A DNA stretch of 64,000 nucleotides, from NCBI GenBank assembly GCA_002391235.1, contig DGRX01000026.1, forward strand, positions 3,145-67,144. The letters run 5' to 3'. The notes below the pieces were generated by a model. It worked only from the letters and a program-made list of their open reading frames with translations. It made no database searches and was not told the origin of the DNA. This document shows positions 25,910 through 38,647 of this stretch, in pieces. The first letter of the stretch is position 1, and each line of letters begins with the position of its first letter. The stretch comes from Treponema sp. UBA4377. Lineage in GTDB: Bacteria > Spirochaetota > Spirochaetia > Treponematales > Treponemataceae. The position numbers were made by a program, and so were the translations under genes.

Positions 25910-26278
25910 TTACAAAACTTCCGGAGCCAACGAAATAATCTTCATGTAATCCTTGTCACGAAGTTCGCGGGCTACAGGTCCAAAAATACGCTTTCCAACG
26001 GGGTTCTTGGAATCGTCTACGATTACGCAGGCGTTGTCGTCAAAACGGATGTATGTTCCGTCCGGGCGGCGGTATTCCTTGGCTTGGCGGACGATAACCG
26101 CCTTCTTGATAGAACCCTTTTTAATTGTTGATGTAGGAATGGCTTCTTTGATGGCCACCACTACGATATCGCCGATGCCAGCATAGCGGCGGTGAGTGCC
26201 GCCAAGCACCTTGATGCACTGGGCAACCTTGGCGCCGGAGTTGTCGGCTACTGTCATGCATGACTGCATTTGAATCAT
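25910..26278 (-). CDS. rplN: 50S ribosomal protein L14
   Basis: A 122-residue L14 ([20 protein letters not shown] at the start, [20 protein letters not shown] near the end). It lies on the subunit interface and forms bridges with 16S rRNA. Full length. Confidence 0.98.
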   Translation of the reverse strand: MIQMQSCMTVADNSGAKVAQCIKVLGGTHRRYAGIGDIVVVAIKEAIPTSTIKKGSIKKAVIVRQAKEYRRPDGTYIRFDDNACVIVDDSKNPVGKRIFGPVARELRDKDYMKIISLAPEVL

Positions 26279-26290
26279 AACTTCGCCTCC

Positions 26291-26563
26291 TTACTTCGCT
26301 CGTTCAACGATTGATTCCAAGCGCCATCTCTTGTCTTTGCTCAAAGGACGGCACTCAACAATTTTAACTTTGTCGCCAATGTGGGCTTCATTCTTTTCAT
26401 CATGAGCCTTGCACTTCTTGGTTCTCAAAACATATTTCTTGTAAAGAGGATCCATACGCTTTGTAGAAATTGAAACGACGATGGTCTTGTCCATTTTGTC
26501 GCTAGTTACAAGTCCTACATAAGAGCGCTTGGCGCTTTTTACAGCTTTCTGTTCTTCTGCCAT
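26291..26563 (-). CDS. rpsQ: 30S ribosomal protein S17
   Basis: A 90-residue S17, an OB-fold 16S rRNA-binding protein: [20 protein letters not shown], then [20 protein letters not shown] and the C-terminal [20 protein letters not shown]. Confidence 0.97.
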   Translation of the reverse strand: MAEEQKAVKSAKRSYVGLVTSDKMDKTIVVSISTKRMDPLYKKYVLRTKKCKAHDEKNEAHIGDKVKIVECRPLSKDKRWRLESIVERAK

Positions 26564-26573
26564 GGGTCAACTC

Positions 26574-26807
26574 CTACTTCTTTGCTTCAGCGGCTTCAGC
26601 CTTTTGGGCGGCGGCCTTCTGAGTGATGAACGTATTCAAGCGGGCGATTTCGCGGCGCATGTTGCGTTTTTCCATCGGATTGTCTACATGAGAAACAATC
26701 ATCTTGAATCTCAATTCCATGTATTTCTGCTTAAGCTCGTCACGGCGCGCAACCAATTCGGCGTAAGACAGTTCTTTGTCTGTGTTCTTTTTCTTTGAAT
26801 CAGCCAT
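26574..26807 (-). CDS. rpmC: 50S ribosomal protein L29
   Basis: A 77-residue L29, two long helices at the polypeptide exit tunnel. Core segments are LSYAELVARRDELKQKYMEL and RRDEL-like start plus NMRREIARLNTFITQK. Residues 65-77 are an Ala/Glu/Lys tail beyond the usual length. Confidence 0.96.
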   Translation of the reverse strand: MADSKKKNTDKELSYAELVARRDELKQKYMELRFKMIVSHVDNPMEKRNMRREIARLNTFITQKAAAQKAEAAEAKK

Positions 26808-26819
26808 CTTATTCCTCCG

Positions 26820-27239
26820 TTACGCGTGTGTGGGCCTAAAAGCGATCTTTGTCAAAACCGGCAATTTGGCGCTGGCCAAGCGCAAGGCTTGTTCGGCCAA
26901 CTTGATGTCAACGCCGCCGATTTCAAACAAAATCATTCCGGGCTTAAGGTTGGCAGCCCAGAACTCAGGGGCGCCCTTACCCTTACCCATGCGGACTTCA
27001 GCCGGCTTCTTAGAAATCGGCTTGTCCGGGAATACACGAATCCAAATATTGCCTTTGCGGTCAAGCTTGCGGCTTATGGCAACACGGCAGGCTTCGATAA
27101 CGCGAGCGTTAAGCCAAGCCGGCTCCATAGCGACCAAAGCGATTTCGCCAAAGTCAATATGATTATCGCGGGTAGCAAAACCGTGCTGCTTTCCGCGCTG
27201 CACCTTGCGGTGCATTACTCTTTTTGGCGCTAGTGGCAT
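26820..27239 (-). CDS. rplP: 50S ribosomal protein L16
   Basis: A 139-residue L16 near the A-site tRNA elbow. It starts MPLAPKRVMHRKVQRGKQHG and has RVFPDKPISKKPAEVRMGKG and the FEIGGVDIKLAEQALRLAS end. Full length. Confidence 0.98.
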   Translation of the reverse strand: MPLAPKRVMHRKVQRGKQHGFATRDNHIDFGEIALVAMEPAWLNARVIEACRVAISRKLDRKGNIWIRVFPDKPISKKPAEVRMGKGKGAPEFWAANLKPGMILFEIGGVDIKLAEQALRLASAKLPVLTKIAFRPTHA

Positions 27240-27241
27240 CC

Positions 27242-28000
27242 TTAACTCCTTGCCTTTGCGACAGTATCTTTTGTCTGCTTTTCAGACTCAGACTTATCAG
27301 AAGAACGCTGAGGACGGTCGCGTCTTGGTTTTCTTACCATCTGACCTGCGTCTTCGTTCTGCTCGTGACCATAGTTCATTCCGTTGTAAACCCATACCTT
27401 GATGCCAATCTTGCCGTAAGTCGTGAGGGCTTCGAACGTGCCATAGTCAATGTCAGCGCGAAGAGTGTGAAGAGGAACGCGTCCTTCCTTGTGTTCCTCT
27501 GTCCTTTTCATTTCAGCTCCGCCAAGGCGTCCGGCCAAGCGAATCTTGATTCCCTGGGCTCCGGCGCGCATTGCGTTGGAGGCTGACTGCTTAAGAGCCT
27601 TGCGGAACGAGCCGCGTCCCATAAGCTGGCGGCCGATATTCTGGGCAATCAAAGAAGCGTTCAAATCGCCGCGTTTAATTTCTTTAATCTTGATCTGAAC
27701 TTTCTTTGTAAGCTGCTTTTGAATGTCAGCGCTGATTTTTTCAATTGTAGCTCCCTTTACGCCGATGATGACACCGGGGCGGGCAGTGTGAATTACGATA
27801 GTAACACGCTGCGGGTGGCGCACAATTTCTATTTCGGCAATATCCGCGCCCTTGCATTCAGGAAGGTCTCCAACCAACTTTCTGATCTTAAAATCTTCCA
27901 AAACCAAGTCTGCGTATTCGCGAGGATCCGCATACCAACGGGACTGCCATGTTTTGTTTACGCCCAAGCGCAAACCAATCGGATTAACTTTCTGACCCAC
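27242..28000 (-). CDS. rpsC: 30S ribosomal protein S3
   Basis: A 252-residue S3 with a type II KH domain ([16 protein letters not shown], GxxG loop) and the C-terminal S3 domain ([20 protein letters not shown]). Residues 222-252 form a charged Arg/Ser/Lys tail. S3 helps form the mRNA entry channel. Confidence 0.98.
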   Translation of the reverse strand: MGQKVNPIGLRLGVNKTWQSRWYADPREYADLVLEDFKIRKLVGDLPECKGADIAEIEIVRHPQRVTIVIHTARPGVIIGVKGATIEKISADIQKQLTKKVQIKIKEIKRGDLNASLIAQNIGRQLMGRGSFRKALKQSASNAMRAGAQGIKIRLAGRLGGAEMKRTEEHKEGRVPLHTLRADIDYGTFEALTTYGKIGIKVWVYNGMNYGHEQNEDAGQMVRKPRRDRPQRSSDKSESEKQTKDTVAKARS

Positions 28001-28003
28001 TTT

Positions 28004-28360
28004 TTATTCCCCCGCCTTTTCAGCAACTGTGACGGTAATATGACACATGCGTTTGAGCAACTGATCGGCTCTTCCGCGAGCTCGGCACCAAATTCTCTTG
28101 AGTCTGGGACCTTCGTCTACGCGAATCTCTTTTACATAGAGCATATCTTCATCCAACTTGTCGTTAGCGACAAGAGCGTTGGCCATGGCAGACTTCAAAG
28201 TCTTGCCGATAAGCTTGGCGCCCTTCTGCGGCATGTTCTCAAGAACAGCCACGGCTTTTGAACAAGGCATTCTGGAAATTGCGTGAGCTACAGGGCGAAC
28301 CTTTGTAGGAGACGCAATAAGGAATTTTGTAGTGGCTACATAGCCTTTTTTCTCTGCCAT
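28004..28360 (-). CDS. rplV: 50S ribosomal protein L22
   Basis: A 118-residue L22 lining the exit tunnel (ASPTKVRPVAHAISRMPCSK, then RIWCRARGRADQLLKRMCHI). ATG 28360 has AGGTGG upstream; an in-frame GTG three codons earlier overlaps that site and is rejected. The tunnel-tip loop shows no obvious macrolide-resistance deletion. Confidence 0.96.
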   Translation of the reverse strand: MAEKKGYVATTKFLIASPTKVRPVAHAISRMPCSKAVAVLENMPQKGAKLIGKTLKSAMANALVANDKLDEDMLYVKEIRVDEGPRLKRIWCRARGRADQLLKRMCHITVTVAEKAGE

Positions 28361-28371
28361 AATATCCACCT

Positions 28372-28683
28372 TTATTTAGCCGCGTTAGCCGCGGCAGGAG
28401 CCTTAGCGGCTGTTTTATCAGTTCCGCCATGTCCGCGGAATACACGCGTCGGAGCGAACTCGCCAAGCTTGTGGCCGACGAGGTTTTCCGTAATGTATAC
28501 CGGAATCCATGACTTTCCGTTGTGAACAGAAATGGTGTTTCCAACCATCTCAGGAATAATTGTGGAGCAGCGAGAATATGTTTTTACCATTTTCTTGTCC
28601 GCGGCTCCAGACTTATTCATTTCGATAATCTTTTTGTAGAGCGATTTTTCAACAAAAGGCCCTTTTTTAACAGATCTTGACAC
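28372..28683 (-). CDS. rpsS: 30S ribosomal protein S19
   Basis: A 103-residue S19 of the 30S head ([57 protein letters not shown]). The last about 12 residues are an Ala/Lys tail extending beyond the E. coli end. Confidence 0.97.
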   Translation of the reverse strand: MSRSVKKGPFVEKSLYKKIIEMNKSGAADKKMVKTYSRCSTIIPEMVGNTISVHNGKSWIPVYITENLVGHKLGEFAPTRVFRGHGGTDKTAAKAPAAANAAK

Positions 28684-28697
28684 AGTTAACTCCTAGC

Positions 28698-29522
28698 CTA
28701 TTTCTTGCGACGTGAAATAATAAAATTGCTCGACGTCTTGCGCTTGTTGCGGGTTTTGTAACCCTTGCAAGGCTGACCCCACGGAGTAACCGGATTGCGT
28801 CCTTTGCCTGCGCCTTCACCACCACCAAGCGGGTGATCTACAGGGTTCATCGCCATACCGCGAACAGTAGGACGAACGCCCATCCAGCGACGATGTCCGG
28901 CTTTTCCAAGCTGAACGTTCATATGGTCTTCATTGCCTACAACGCCGATGGTCGCATAGCATCTGGCGTGAACTTTGCGCAATTCGCTTGAAGGAAGGCG
29001 GATTACAACATAGTCGCCTTCTTTGGCGGCGATCTGGGCTGAAGCTCCAGCAGAGCGGGCAAGCTGTCCGCCGCGGCCAAGGTTCAACTCGATGTTATGA
29101 ATTGTAAAGCCTACCGGAATCTCGCCAAGCGGCAAAGCGTTTCCAACTGTAGGAGCGGCGTTTTCGCCGGCCATAATCTTCATTCCAACGGTAAGGCCTT
29201 TGGGCGCGATGATATAGCGCTTGTCTCCGTCGGCGTAATAAATCAAAGCGATGTTGGCGCTGCGGTTGGGATCGTATTCGATTGAATGAACAGTTCCCGG
29301 AATTCCGTGCTTGTTTCGCTTGAAATCAATTATGCGGTACTTCTGCTTGTGACCGCCGCCCTGGTGGCGCACTGAAATGCGTCCGCCAGCGCCGCGTCCG
29401 CCGCGGGAAGATTTGCCTGACGTCAATTTCTTTTCGGGTTTGTCGGCTGTCAGGTCGTCCCTGCGGAGGTCAACACGTCCGCGAGTACCAGGTGTAATTG
29501 GCTTAAATACTTTAAGAGCCAT
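28698..29522 (-). CDS. rplB: 50S ribosomal protein L2
   Basis: A 274-residue L2, needed for subunit association and peptidyl transfer. Segments [20 protein letters not shown] and [20 protein letters not shown] are typical; the latter holds the conserved His near the peptidyl transferase centre. Full length. Confidence 0.98.
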   Translation of the reverse strand: MALKVFKPITPGTRGRVDLRRDDLTADKPEKKLTSGKSSRGGRGAGGRISVRHQGGGHKQKYRIIDFKRNKHGIPGTVHSIEYDPNRSANIALIYYADGDKRYIIAPKGLTVGMKIMAGENAAPTVGNALPLGEIPVGFTIHNIELNLGRGGQLARSAGASAQIAAKEGDYVVIRLPSSELRKVHARCYATIGVVGNEDHMNVQLGKAGHRRWMGVRPTVRGMAMNPVDHPLGGGEGAGKGRNPVTPWGQPCKGYKTRNKRKTSSNFIISRRKK

Positions 29523-29548
29523 CTGATTCCCCTTAGTTATCTATTGTT

Positions 29549-29827
29549 CTATTCGAACAACTTAATTGTTTCGCCATCGGCTACGCGCACAATGGCCTTC
29601 TTGTAGCTGGCTGTCATGCCCTTGCTTCCGCGAAGGCGCTTTACTTTTCCGGCTACGTTGATTGTCGTGCAAGAAAGAACTTTTACGTTGAAAAGCTTTC
29701 TTACGGCTTCCTTAATCTGAATCTTGCTGGCGTCCGGGCGAACGATGAAAACATACTTGTTCTCTTCGCGAAGGGCGTTGGCTTTTTCAGTGATTACCGG
29801 CTCAATAAGAATGTCTGTGAATTCCAT
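29549..29827 (-). CDS. rplW: 50S ribosomal protein L23
   Basis: A 92-residue L23 at the tunnel exit, the docking site for SRP and trigger factor. It begins MEFTDILIEPVITEKANALR and contains YVFIVRPDASKIQIKEAVRK. It starts 2 bp after the rplD stop. Confidence 0.97.
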   Translation of the reverse strand: MEFTDILIEPVITEKANALREENKYVFIVRPDASKIQIKEAVRKLFNVKVLSCTTINVAGKVKRLRGSKGMTASYKKAIVRVADGETIKLFE

Positions 29828-29829
29828 AA

Positions 29830-30468
29830 TTATTCAGCCTCCTTTTTATCCGCGTAAAAGTCGCTAAGATTCTTGGCGGCGCTTTCAAGCAAGATTACCT
29901 TGCGGCCGTAATACAAATCATGCGCTCTGAGACGGTTGTATGAAAGGAAATGCACATTGTAAAGGTTGCGTCCAGCCTGCTTGATCTTGGCGTCGTCATC
30001 CTTAAGGATGATTACAGTGCGCTCGTCCTTGGCGAAATTGTCAAGAATCTTGACCAAGTCTTTAGTCTTTCCGCTTTCTACAGTGAAATCCTCAACTACA
30101 GTAAGCCTGTCAGACTGAGCCTGCATGCTCAAGATAGACTTCATAGCAAGGCGCTTTTCCTTTTTGGGAAGAGAGTAGCTGTAGTCTCTGGGCTTGGGTC
30201 CAAAGATAGTTCCTCCGCCAACCGTAATCGGAGACTTCTTGTCACCGCGGCGGGCGTTTCCTGTTCCCTTCTGTTTATACGGCTTTTTGTTAGATCCGTG
30301 CACTTCGGCACGAGTCTTTGTGCAAGCCGTTCCAACACGCTTGTTTGCTAATTCGTTTGTGATGGCGTAGTAAATGACGTCTTCATTTACCGGAAGGCCG
30401 AATACTTTGTCGTCGAGTGTAATTGTACGCAGCTCTTTTCCATCGGTTGAATAGACTTTCTTTTCCAT
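29830..30468 (-). CDS. rplD: 50S ribosomal protein L4
   Basis: A 212-residue L4 with the tunnel loop region (PYKQKGTGNARRGDKKSPIT and GGGTIFGPKPRDYSYSLPKK). In E. coli L4 also controls the S10 operon; no matching leader is proven here. Order rplC-rplD-rplW is standard. Confidence 0.97.
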   Translation of the reverse strand: MEKKVYSTDGKELRTITLDDKVFGLPVNEDVIYYAITNELANKRVGTACTKTRAEVHGSNKKPYKQKGTGNARRGDKKSPITVGGGTIFGPKPRDYSYSLPKKEKRLAMKSILSMQAQSDRLTVVEDFTVESGKTKDLVKILDNFAKDERTVIILKDDDAKIKQAGRNLYNVHFLSYNRLRAHDLYYGRKVILLESAAKNLSDFYADKKEAE

Positions 30469-30485
30469 AAATCTTTTCCTCCGCC

Positions 30486-31106
30486 TTATTTCTTAACCGC
30501 GGACTTGACGATCAGCGTGCAGTTTTTATTCCCGGGGACAGCCCCGCGAACCATGATAACCTTCAATTCGGGATCGATTTTAACGATCTTAAGGTTTTGA
30601 ACCGTAACGCGCTCCGTGCCCATGCGTCCAGGCAACTTGATGTTCTTGAAGCTGTGGCCAGGAGTTGTACACTCGCCTGTTCCGCCCGGCTCTCTGTGGA
30701 ATTTTGAACCGTGAGTGGCGCGTCCTCCGTGGAAGCCCCATCTCTTCATTACGCCCTGGAAGCCCTTTCCTTTGGAAGTGGCTGTAACGTCAAGAAAGCG
30801 AGTCTGTTCAAAAAGCTCGACGCCGATTTGGTCGCCAATCTTAACTTCGCCTTCAAAATCACGGAACTCTTTCAATGTTCTTTTGGGAGTAACGTTCTCT
30901 GTAAACTGTCCGGCGTACGGCTTCGAGACCTTTGACGGCTTTAAATCGTCAAGGCCAAGAACAACGGCGTCGTATCCGCAGTTTTCCTTTTTCTTTGTGG
31001 CAACGACTGTGTTAGGCTCAACGCGGATCACGGTTACTGGTGTCAGGTTGCCGCTTTCGTCGAATACCTGGGTCATGCCCACTTTTTTCGCTATCAGACC
31101 TTTCAT
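30486..31106 (-). CDS. rplC: 50S ribosomal protein L3
   Basis: A 206-residue L3 (MKGLIAKKVGMTQVFDESGN at the start, GVMKRWGFHGGRATHGSKFH in the centre). ATG 31106 has TAGGAG upstream; a longer frame of 12 residues precedes the ribosome site and is rejected. The 90-bp gap to rpsJ holds weak inverted repeats. Confidence 0.97.
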   Translation of the reverse strand: MKGLIAKKVGMTQVFDESGNLTPVTVIRVEPNTVVATKKKENCGYDAVVLGLDDLKPSKVSKPYAGQFTENVTPKRTLKEFRDFEGEVKIGDQIGVELFEQTRFLDVTATSKGKGFQGVMKRWGFHGGRATHGSKFHREPGGTGECTTPGHSFKNIKLPGRMGTERVTVQNLKIVKIDPELKVIMVRGAVPGNKNCTLIVKSAVKK

Positions 31107-31196
31107 CTGAAAATCTCCTATAGGTCGCCATCCCGGATCCACGGGACCGTGCCTTTTTTTATTGCAACAAGCGCTGCCGGCTTTAGCCTACAACGC

Positions 31197-31505
31197 TTAT
31201 TGTTTAATTTCTACATCTACACCGGCTGGCAGTTCAAGCTTCATCAAAGAATCCATTACATCAGAAGAAGGATTCAAAATGTCAATAAGGCGTTTGTGCG
31301 TGCGCATTTCAAACTGCTCGCGTGACTTCTTGTTTACGTGAGGTGAACGAAGCACGGTAAACTTATTGATTCTTGTAGGAAGCGGAACGGGTCCTGCGAC
31401 CTTTGCTCCAGCTTTCTGAACTGTTTGCACGATGGCTTTTGCGCTTTGGTCGATCAACTCTACGTCAAAGGCGCGAAGTCGAACGCGGATTTTGCCACTA
31501 GCCAT
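31197..31505 (-). CDS. rpsJ: 30S ribosomal protein S10 (NusE)
   Basis: A 102-residue S10, a 30S head protein that also links NusG to antitermination complexes. [20 protein letters not shown] and [20 protein letters not shown] are typical. The Shine-Dalgarno GGAGG directly follows the T-run of the upstream hairpin. Confidence 0.98.
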   Translation of the reverse strand: MASGKIRVRLRAFDVELIDQSAKAIVQTVQKAGAKVAGPVPLPTRINKFTVLRSPHVNKKSREQFEMRTHKRLIDILNPSSDVMDSLMKLELPAGVDVEIKQ

Positions 31506-31526
31506 GATTCCTCCAAAAAAAATATT

Positions 31527-31558
31527 TAAGAACAGGGCGCCAAGGCCCTGTTCTTAAA
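31527..31558 (-). terminator. terminator/attenuator between tuf and rpsJ
   Basis: A 13-bp perfect inverted repeat (arms TTAAGAACAGGGC and GCCCTGTTCTTAA, six-base loop) is followed on the minus strand by ATATTTTTTTT, which runs straight into the rpsJ ribosome site. It should end a share of tuf transcripts before the S10 genes. Confidence 0.8.
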
Positions 31559-31568
31559 TTGCAACTAA

Positions 31569-32753
31569 CTACTCGATGATCTTTGTAACCTGGCCAGAGG
31601 CGATTGTGCGTCCGCCTTCGCGGATAGCGAGCTTGAGGCCTTCGTCCATAGCGATCGGGTGAATCAATTCACCTGTAATCTTTGTGTTGTCGCCCGGGTT
31701 AACCATTTCAACGCCGGCTCCCAACTCTACAGTTCCAGTGATGTCCGTTGTGCGGAAGTAGAACTGAGGGCGGTATCCAGAGAAGAACGGCTTTGCGCGT
31801 CCGCCTTCTTCGGCTGTCAAAACGTAAATCTGGGCCTCGAACTTTGTGTGCGGGTGGATTGAGTTGGGCTTGGCCAAAACCTGTCCGCGAACGACGTCTT
31901 TCTTTTCAACGCCGCGGAGAAGGATACCAACGTTGTCGCCCGGAATGCCCTGATCCAAAGTCTTCTGGAACATTTCGATGCCAGTGACAGTTGTGTCCTG
32001 TGTGGGGCGGATACCAACAATCTGAACGGCGTCGTTCATGTTTACTACGCCGCGCTCAATGCGTCCTGTAACTACAGTTCCGCGTCCAGAGATTGTGAAG
32101 ATGTCCTCAATCGGCATCAAGAAGGGCTTGGCCTCGTCGCGAACGGGGTCGTCGAACCATGTGTCCATGGCTGTGAGCAATTCTTCGATGCACTTTGTGT
32201 TTTCGGGGTTCTCAGACTCGTTCAAAGCCTTGAAAGCTGAACCAGTGATAATCGGAGTGTCTCCAGAGAATCCGTACTTTTCGAGAGTTTCCTGAACGTC
32301 GGCAACGCAGAGCTCGAGCATGTCGGGGTCGGCGATGTCAGCCTTGTTCAAGAATACGATGATCTTGGGTACGCCTACCTGGCGGGCAAGCAAAAGGTGC
32401 TCCTTTGTCTGGGGCATAACGCCGTCTGTACCGGCGACTACGAGGATGGCGCCGTCCATCTGAGCGGCTCCAGTGATCATGTTCTTGATGTAGTCGGCGT
32501 GGCCCGGGCAGTCAATGTGAGCGTAGTGGCGCTTGTCTGACTGATACTCAAGGTGGCGGGTATTGATTGTAATACCGCGCTCTTTCTCTTCCGGAGCGTT
32601 GTCGATTTCATCATACTTGAGGGCGTGGTCACCGTACTTTTTAGCGCAGTACGTTGTGATAGCCGCCGACAATGTAGTCTTACCATGGTCTACGTGACCA
32701 ATAGTACCAACGTTCATGTGAGGTTTGGTTCTTTCGAACTTCTCCTTTGCCAT
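31569..32753 (-). CDS. tuf: translation elongation factor Tu
   Basis: A 394-residue GTPase that delivers aminoacyl-tRNA to the ribosome. G motifs GHVDHGKT (residues 19-26), [12 protein letters not shown] and NKADIAD are intact, followed by domains 2 and 3 ending [23 protein letters not shown] 32753 with AAGGAG upstream gives the family length; a 12-residue longer frame is rejected. fusA, usually next to tuf, is absent. Confidence 0.98.
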   Translation of the reverse strand: MAKEKFERTKPHMNVGTIGHVDHGKTTLSAAITTYCAKKYGDHALKYDEIDNAPEEKERGITINTRHLEYQSDKRHYAHIDCPGHADYIKNMITGAAQMDGAILVVAGTDGVMPQTKEHLLLARQVGVPKIIVFLNKADIADPDMLELCVADVQETLEKYGFSGDTPIITGSAFKALNESENPENTKCIEELLTAMDTWFDDPVRDEAKPFLMPIEDIFTISGRGTVVTGRIERGVVNMNDAVQIVGIRPTQDTTVTGIEMFQKTLDQGIPGDNVGILLRGVEKKDVVRGQVLAKPNSIHPHTKFEAQIYVLTAEEGGRAKPFFSGYRPQFYFRTTDITGTVELGAGVEMVNPGDNTKITGELIHPIAMDEGLKLAIREGGRTIASGQVTKIIE

Positions 32754-33190
32754 GTTTTTCTCCTTGCCGGCAAACCCTTTTGCCGACATTTTAAAAATGT
32801 TTTATGTGCTGCGCTTTAAACCAGAACCCTCGCGCTTTCGAAGAAAGAACTCGGATTCGCATACACATCTCTTTTTTATGCGACTGTTTGGTGAACGTTA
32901 ATGACGGTAAAAGAAATAATTTCTAACATAACGCTCCATAATTTCGGAACATTTATGGCCGACACCACCTGTTCATTGCCGTCGCTGGCAACCGGTTTGG
33001 CGCTCTGAGCCGCGGGCGCCTTTCTGAAAAGAAAAGCCGCCGCAGAAATCCCCGTATGGAAGTTCTATTGCCCTGTTGACAACAAGGCATTCCACCCAAG
33101 AACCGCGAAACCTGAAAGCGTTTTGCCGCTAACTTTACGGTTCCGCCGGAATTGTAAATTCCGCCTGACTCTCAAAGAACCAAAGATAGG
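32754..33190 (-). promoter_or_regulatory. long structured leader of tuf (about 430 nt)
   Basis: A stretch of about 430 nt between the promoter at 33198-33226 and the tuf ATG. No standard gene or known RNA was recognised. It holds several hairpins, including a strong one at 33069-33089 (TGCCTTGTTG paired with CAACAGGGCA) and a stem next to the tuf ribosome site (CGGCAAA / TTTGCCG). A 17-codon open frame with GGAG upstream spans 32876-32929. The leader may regulate tuf; this is inference. Confidence 0.45.
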
Positions 33191-33197
33191 TTTAAGA

Positions 33198-33226
33198 AAT
33201 ATATAGAATTTTGACAGTTTGGTCAA
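33198..33226 (-). promoter_or_regulatory. promoter of tuf and the S10 cluster
   Basis: Minus strand: -35 TTGACC (33221-33226), 17-base spacer, -10 TATATT (33198-33203). It lies just after the rpsG terminator. Confidence 0.78.
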
Positions 33227-33253
33227 TAGAAAACGAAAGTTTTTTTGAAAAAA

Positions 33254-33276
33254 AAACCGCCCCGAAGGGCGGCTTT
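33254..33276 (-). terminator. terminator after rpsG
   Basis: The hairpin CCGCCC-CGAA-GGGCGG (33257-33273) is followed on the minus strand by nine or more T residues. It separates rpsLG from tuf. Confidence 0.88.
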
Positions 33277-33317
33277 CCGAAGGATGACTACCAGCGGTAC
33301 AACTACCGCCTTTAATC

Positions 33318-33788
33318 CTACCAGCGGTAGTGGGCGAAAGCCTTGTTGGCTTCGGCCATCTTGTGGGTGTCTTCCTTTTTCTTGTAGGCAGAACCAGTGT
33401 TGTTGAAGGCGTCCAAAAGCTCGGCGCTGAGAGTGTCGGCCATTCCGTGACCATTGCGGTTGCGGGCTGCGTCGATGATCCATCTCATGGCGAGGGCTTC
33501 CTTGCGGGTGTCGCGGATTTCAACCGGAACCTGGTATGTCGCGCCGCCTACACGGCGTGATTTAACTTCCACTTGGGGCTTAACGTTTTCAAGAGCCTTG
33601 AGGAACACTTCCAAAGGATCCTTTTCGGTCTTGGCCTTAAGCTTGTCCATCGCTTCGTAAACGATGCGAGTGCAGATGTCCTTTTTTCCGTCCAACATCA
33701 TGCGAGTAACGAATTTTGAAACAACTTGGCTGTTGTATCGTGAATCCGGCACAATCGGGCGGTTGACAGATTTCTTATGTCTTCCCAT
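33318..33788 (-). CDS. rpsG: 30S ribosomal protein S7
   Basis: A 156-residue S7, which nucleates the 30S head and binds near the E site ([40 protein letters not shown], ending FAHYRW). The last codons and stop (TACCGCTGGTAG) are repeated 30 bp downstream. fusA does not follow. Confidence 0.98.
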   Translation of the reverse strand: MGRHKKSVNRPIVPDSRYNSQVVSKFVTRMMLDGKKDICTRIVYEAMDKLKAKTEKDPLEVFLKALENVKPQVEVKSRRVGGATYQVPVEIRDTRKEALAMRWIIDAARNRNGHGMADTLSAELLDAFNNTGSAYKKKEDTHKMAEANKAFAHYRW

Positions 33789-33800
33789 ACTAGTCCTCCA

Positions 33801-34175
33801 TTATGCCTTAGGCCTTTTGGCGCCGTACTTTGAGCGGCCGCGCTTGCGTCCGTCAACGCCAAGAGTGTCTTTTGTTCCGCGAATAATATGATAGCGAACG
33901 CCAGGAAGGTCCTTAACGCGGCCGCCGCGGATCAATACTACTGAGTGCTCCTGCAAGTTGTGTCCGATTCCAGGAATGTAAGCCGTGACTTCGATTCCGT
34001 TGCTCAAGCGAACACGGGCAACCTTGCGGAGAGCCGAATTCGGTTTTTTGGGAGTTACCGTCATAACGCGCGTGCAAACGCCGCGCTTCTGCGGACAAGA
34101 CTCAAGCGCGGGGGATTTGGTCCTGTTGGCAGCGGTTTTGCGTCCCTTTTTAATCAATTGGTTAATTGTAGGCAT
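33801..34175 (-). CDS. rpsL: 30S ribosomal protein S12
   Basis: A 124-residue S12 of the decoding site. The streptomycin-determining lysines are wild type: the first in [17 protein letters not shown] and the second in [19 protein letters not shown] precedes the ATG, with a CCGGG / CCCGG hairpin at 34201-34217 just before it. Confidence 0.98.
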   Translation of the reverse strand: MPTINQLIKKGRKTAANRTKSPALESCPQKRGVCTRVMTVTPKKPNSALRKVARVRLSNGIEVTAYIPGIGHNLQEHSVVLIRGGRVKDLPGVRYHIIRGTKDTLGVDGRKRGRSKYGAKRPKA

Positions 34176-34244
34176 CTAAAAATGTCTCCTTTATAAATTG
34201 CCGGGCAGCACCCCCGGTTAAATTCATTTATAGCGGTAACGGCT

Positions 34245-34273
34245 ACTTTAACAAAATCTCGCGATTTGGTCAA
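34245..34273 (-). promoter_or_regulatory. promoter of rpsL-rpsG
   Basis: Minus strand: -35 TTGACC (34268-34273), 17-base spacer, -10 TAAAGT (34245-34250). The TTGACCAAA context matches the tuf promoter. Confidence 0.55.
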
Positions 34274-34294
34274 GTAGCGCTCCGCTCGTGTTTT

Positions 34295-34326
34295 CGCTCG
34301 AACAACCTTAATAGTTGTTTCGAGCG
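34295..34326. repeat. inverted repeat between rpoC and rpsL
   Basis: Arms CGCTCGAACAAC and GTTGTTTCGAGCG (one bulged base) around a seven-base loop. No T-run follows on the minus strand, so it is more likely a processing or pausing site than a full terminator. Confidence 0.55.
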
Positions 34327-34366
34327 GTTTCGCCGCGTCCTAAGGCGTTGCCCGGACGCTGCTTGT

Positions 34367-38646
<4,280 letters not shown>

Positions 38647-38647
<1 letters not shown>

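Noticed and set aside
32754..33190. tmRNA, SRP RNA or RNase P RNA in the tuf leader
   Set aside because: No tRNA-like ends, SRP Alu motif or P RNA core bases could be found.
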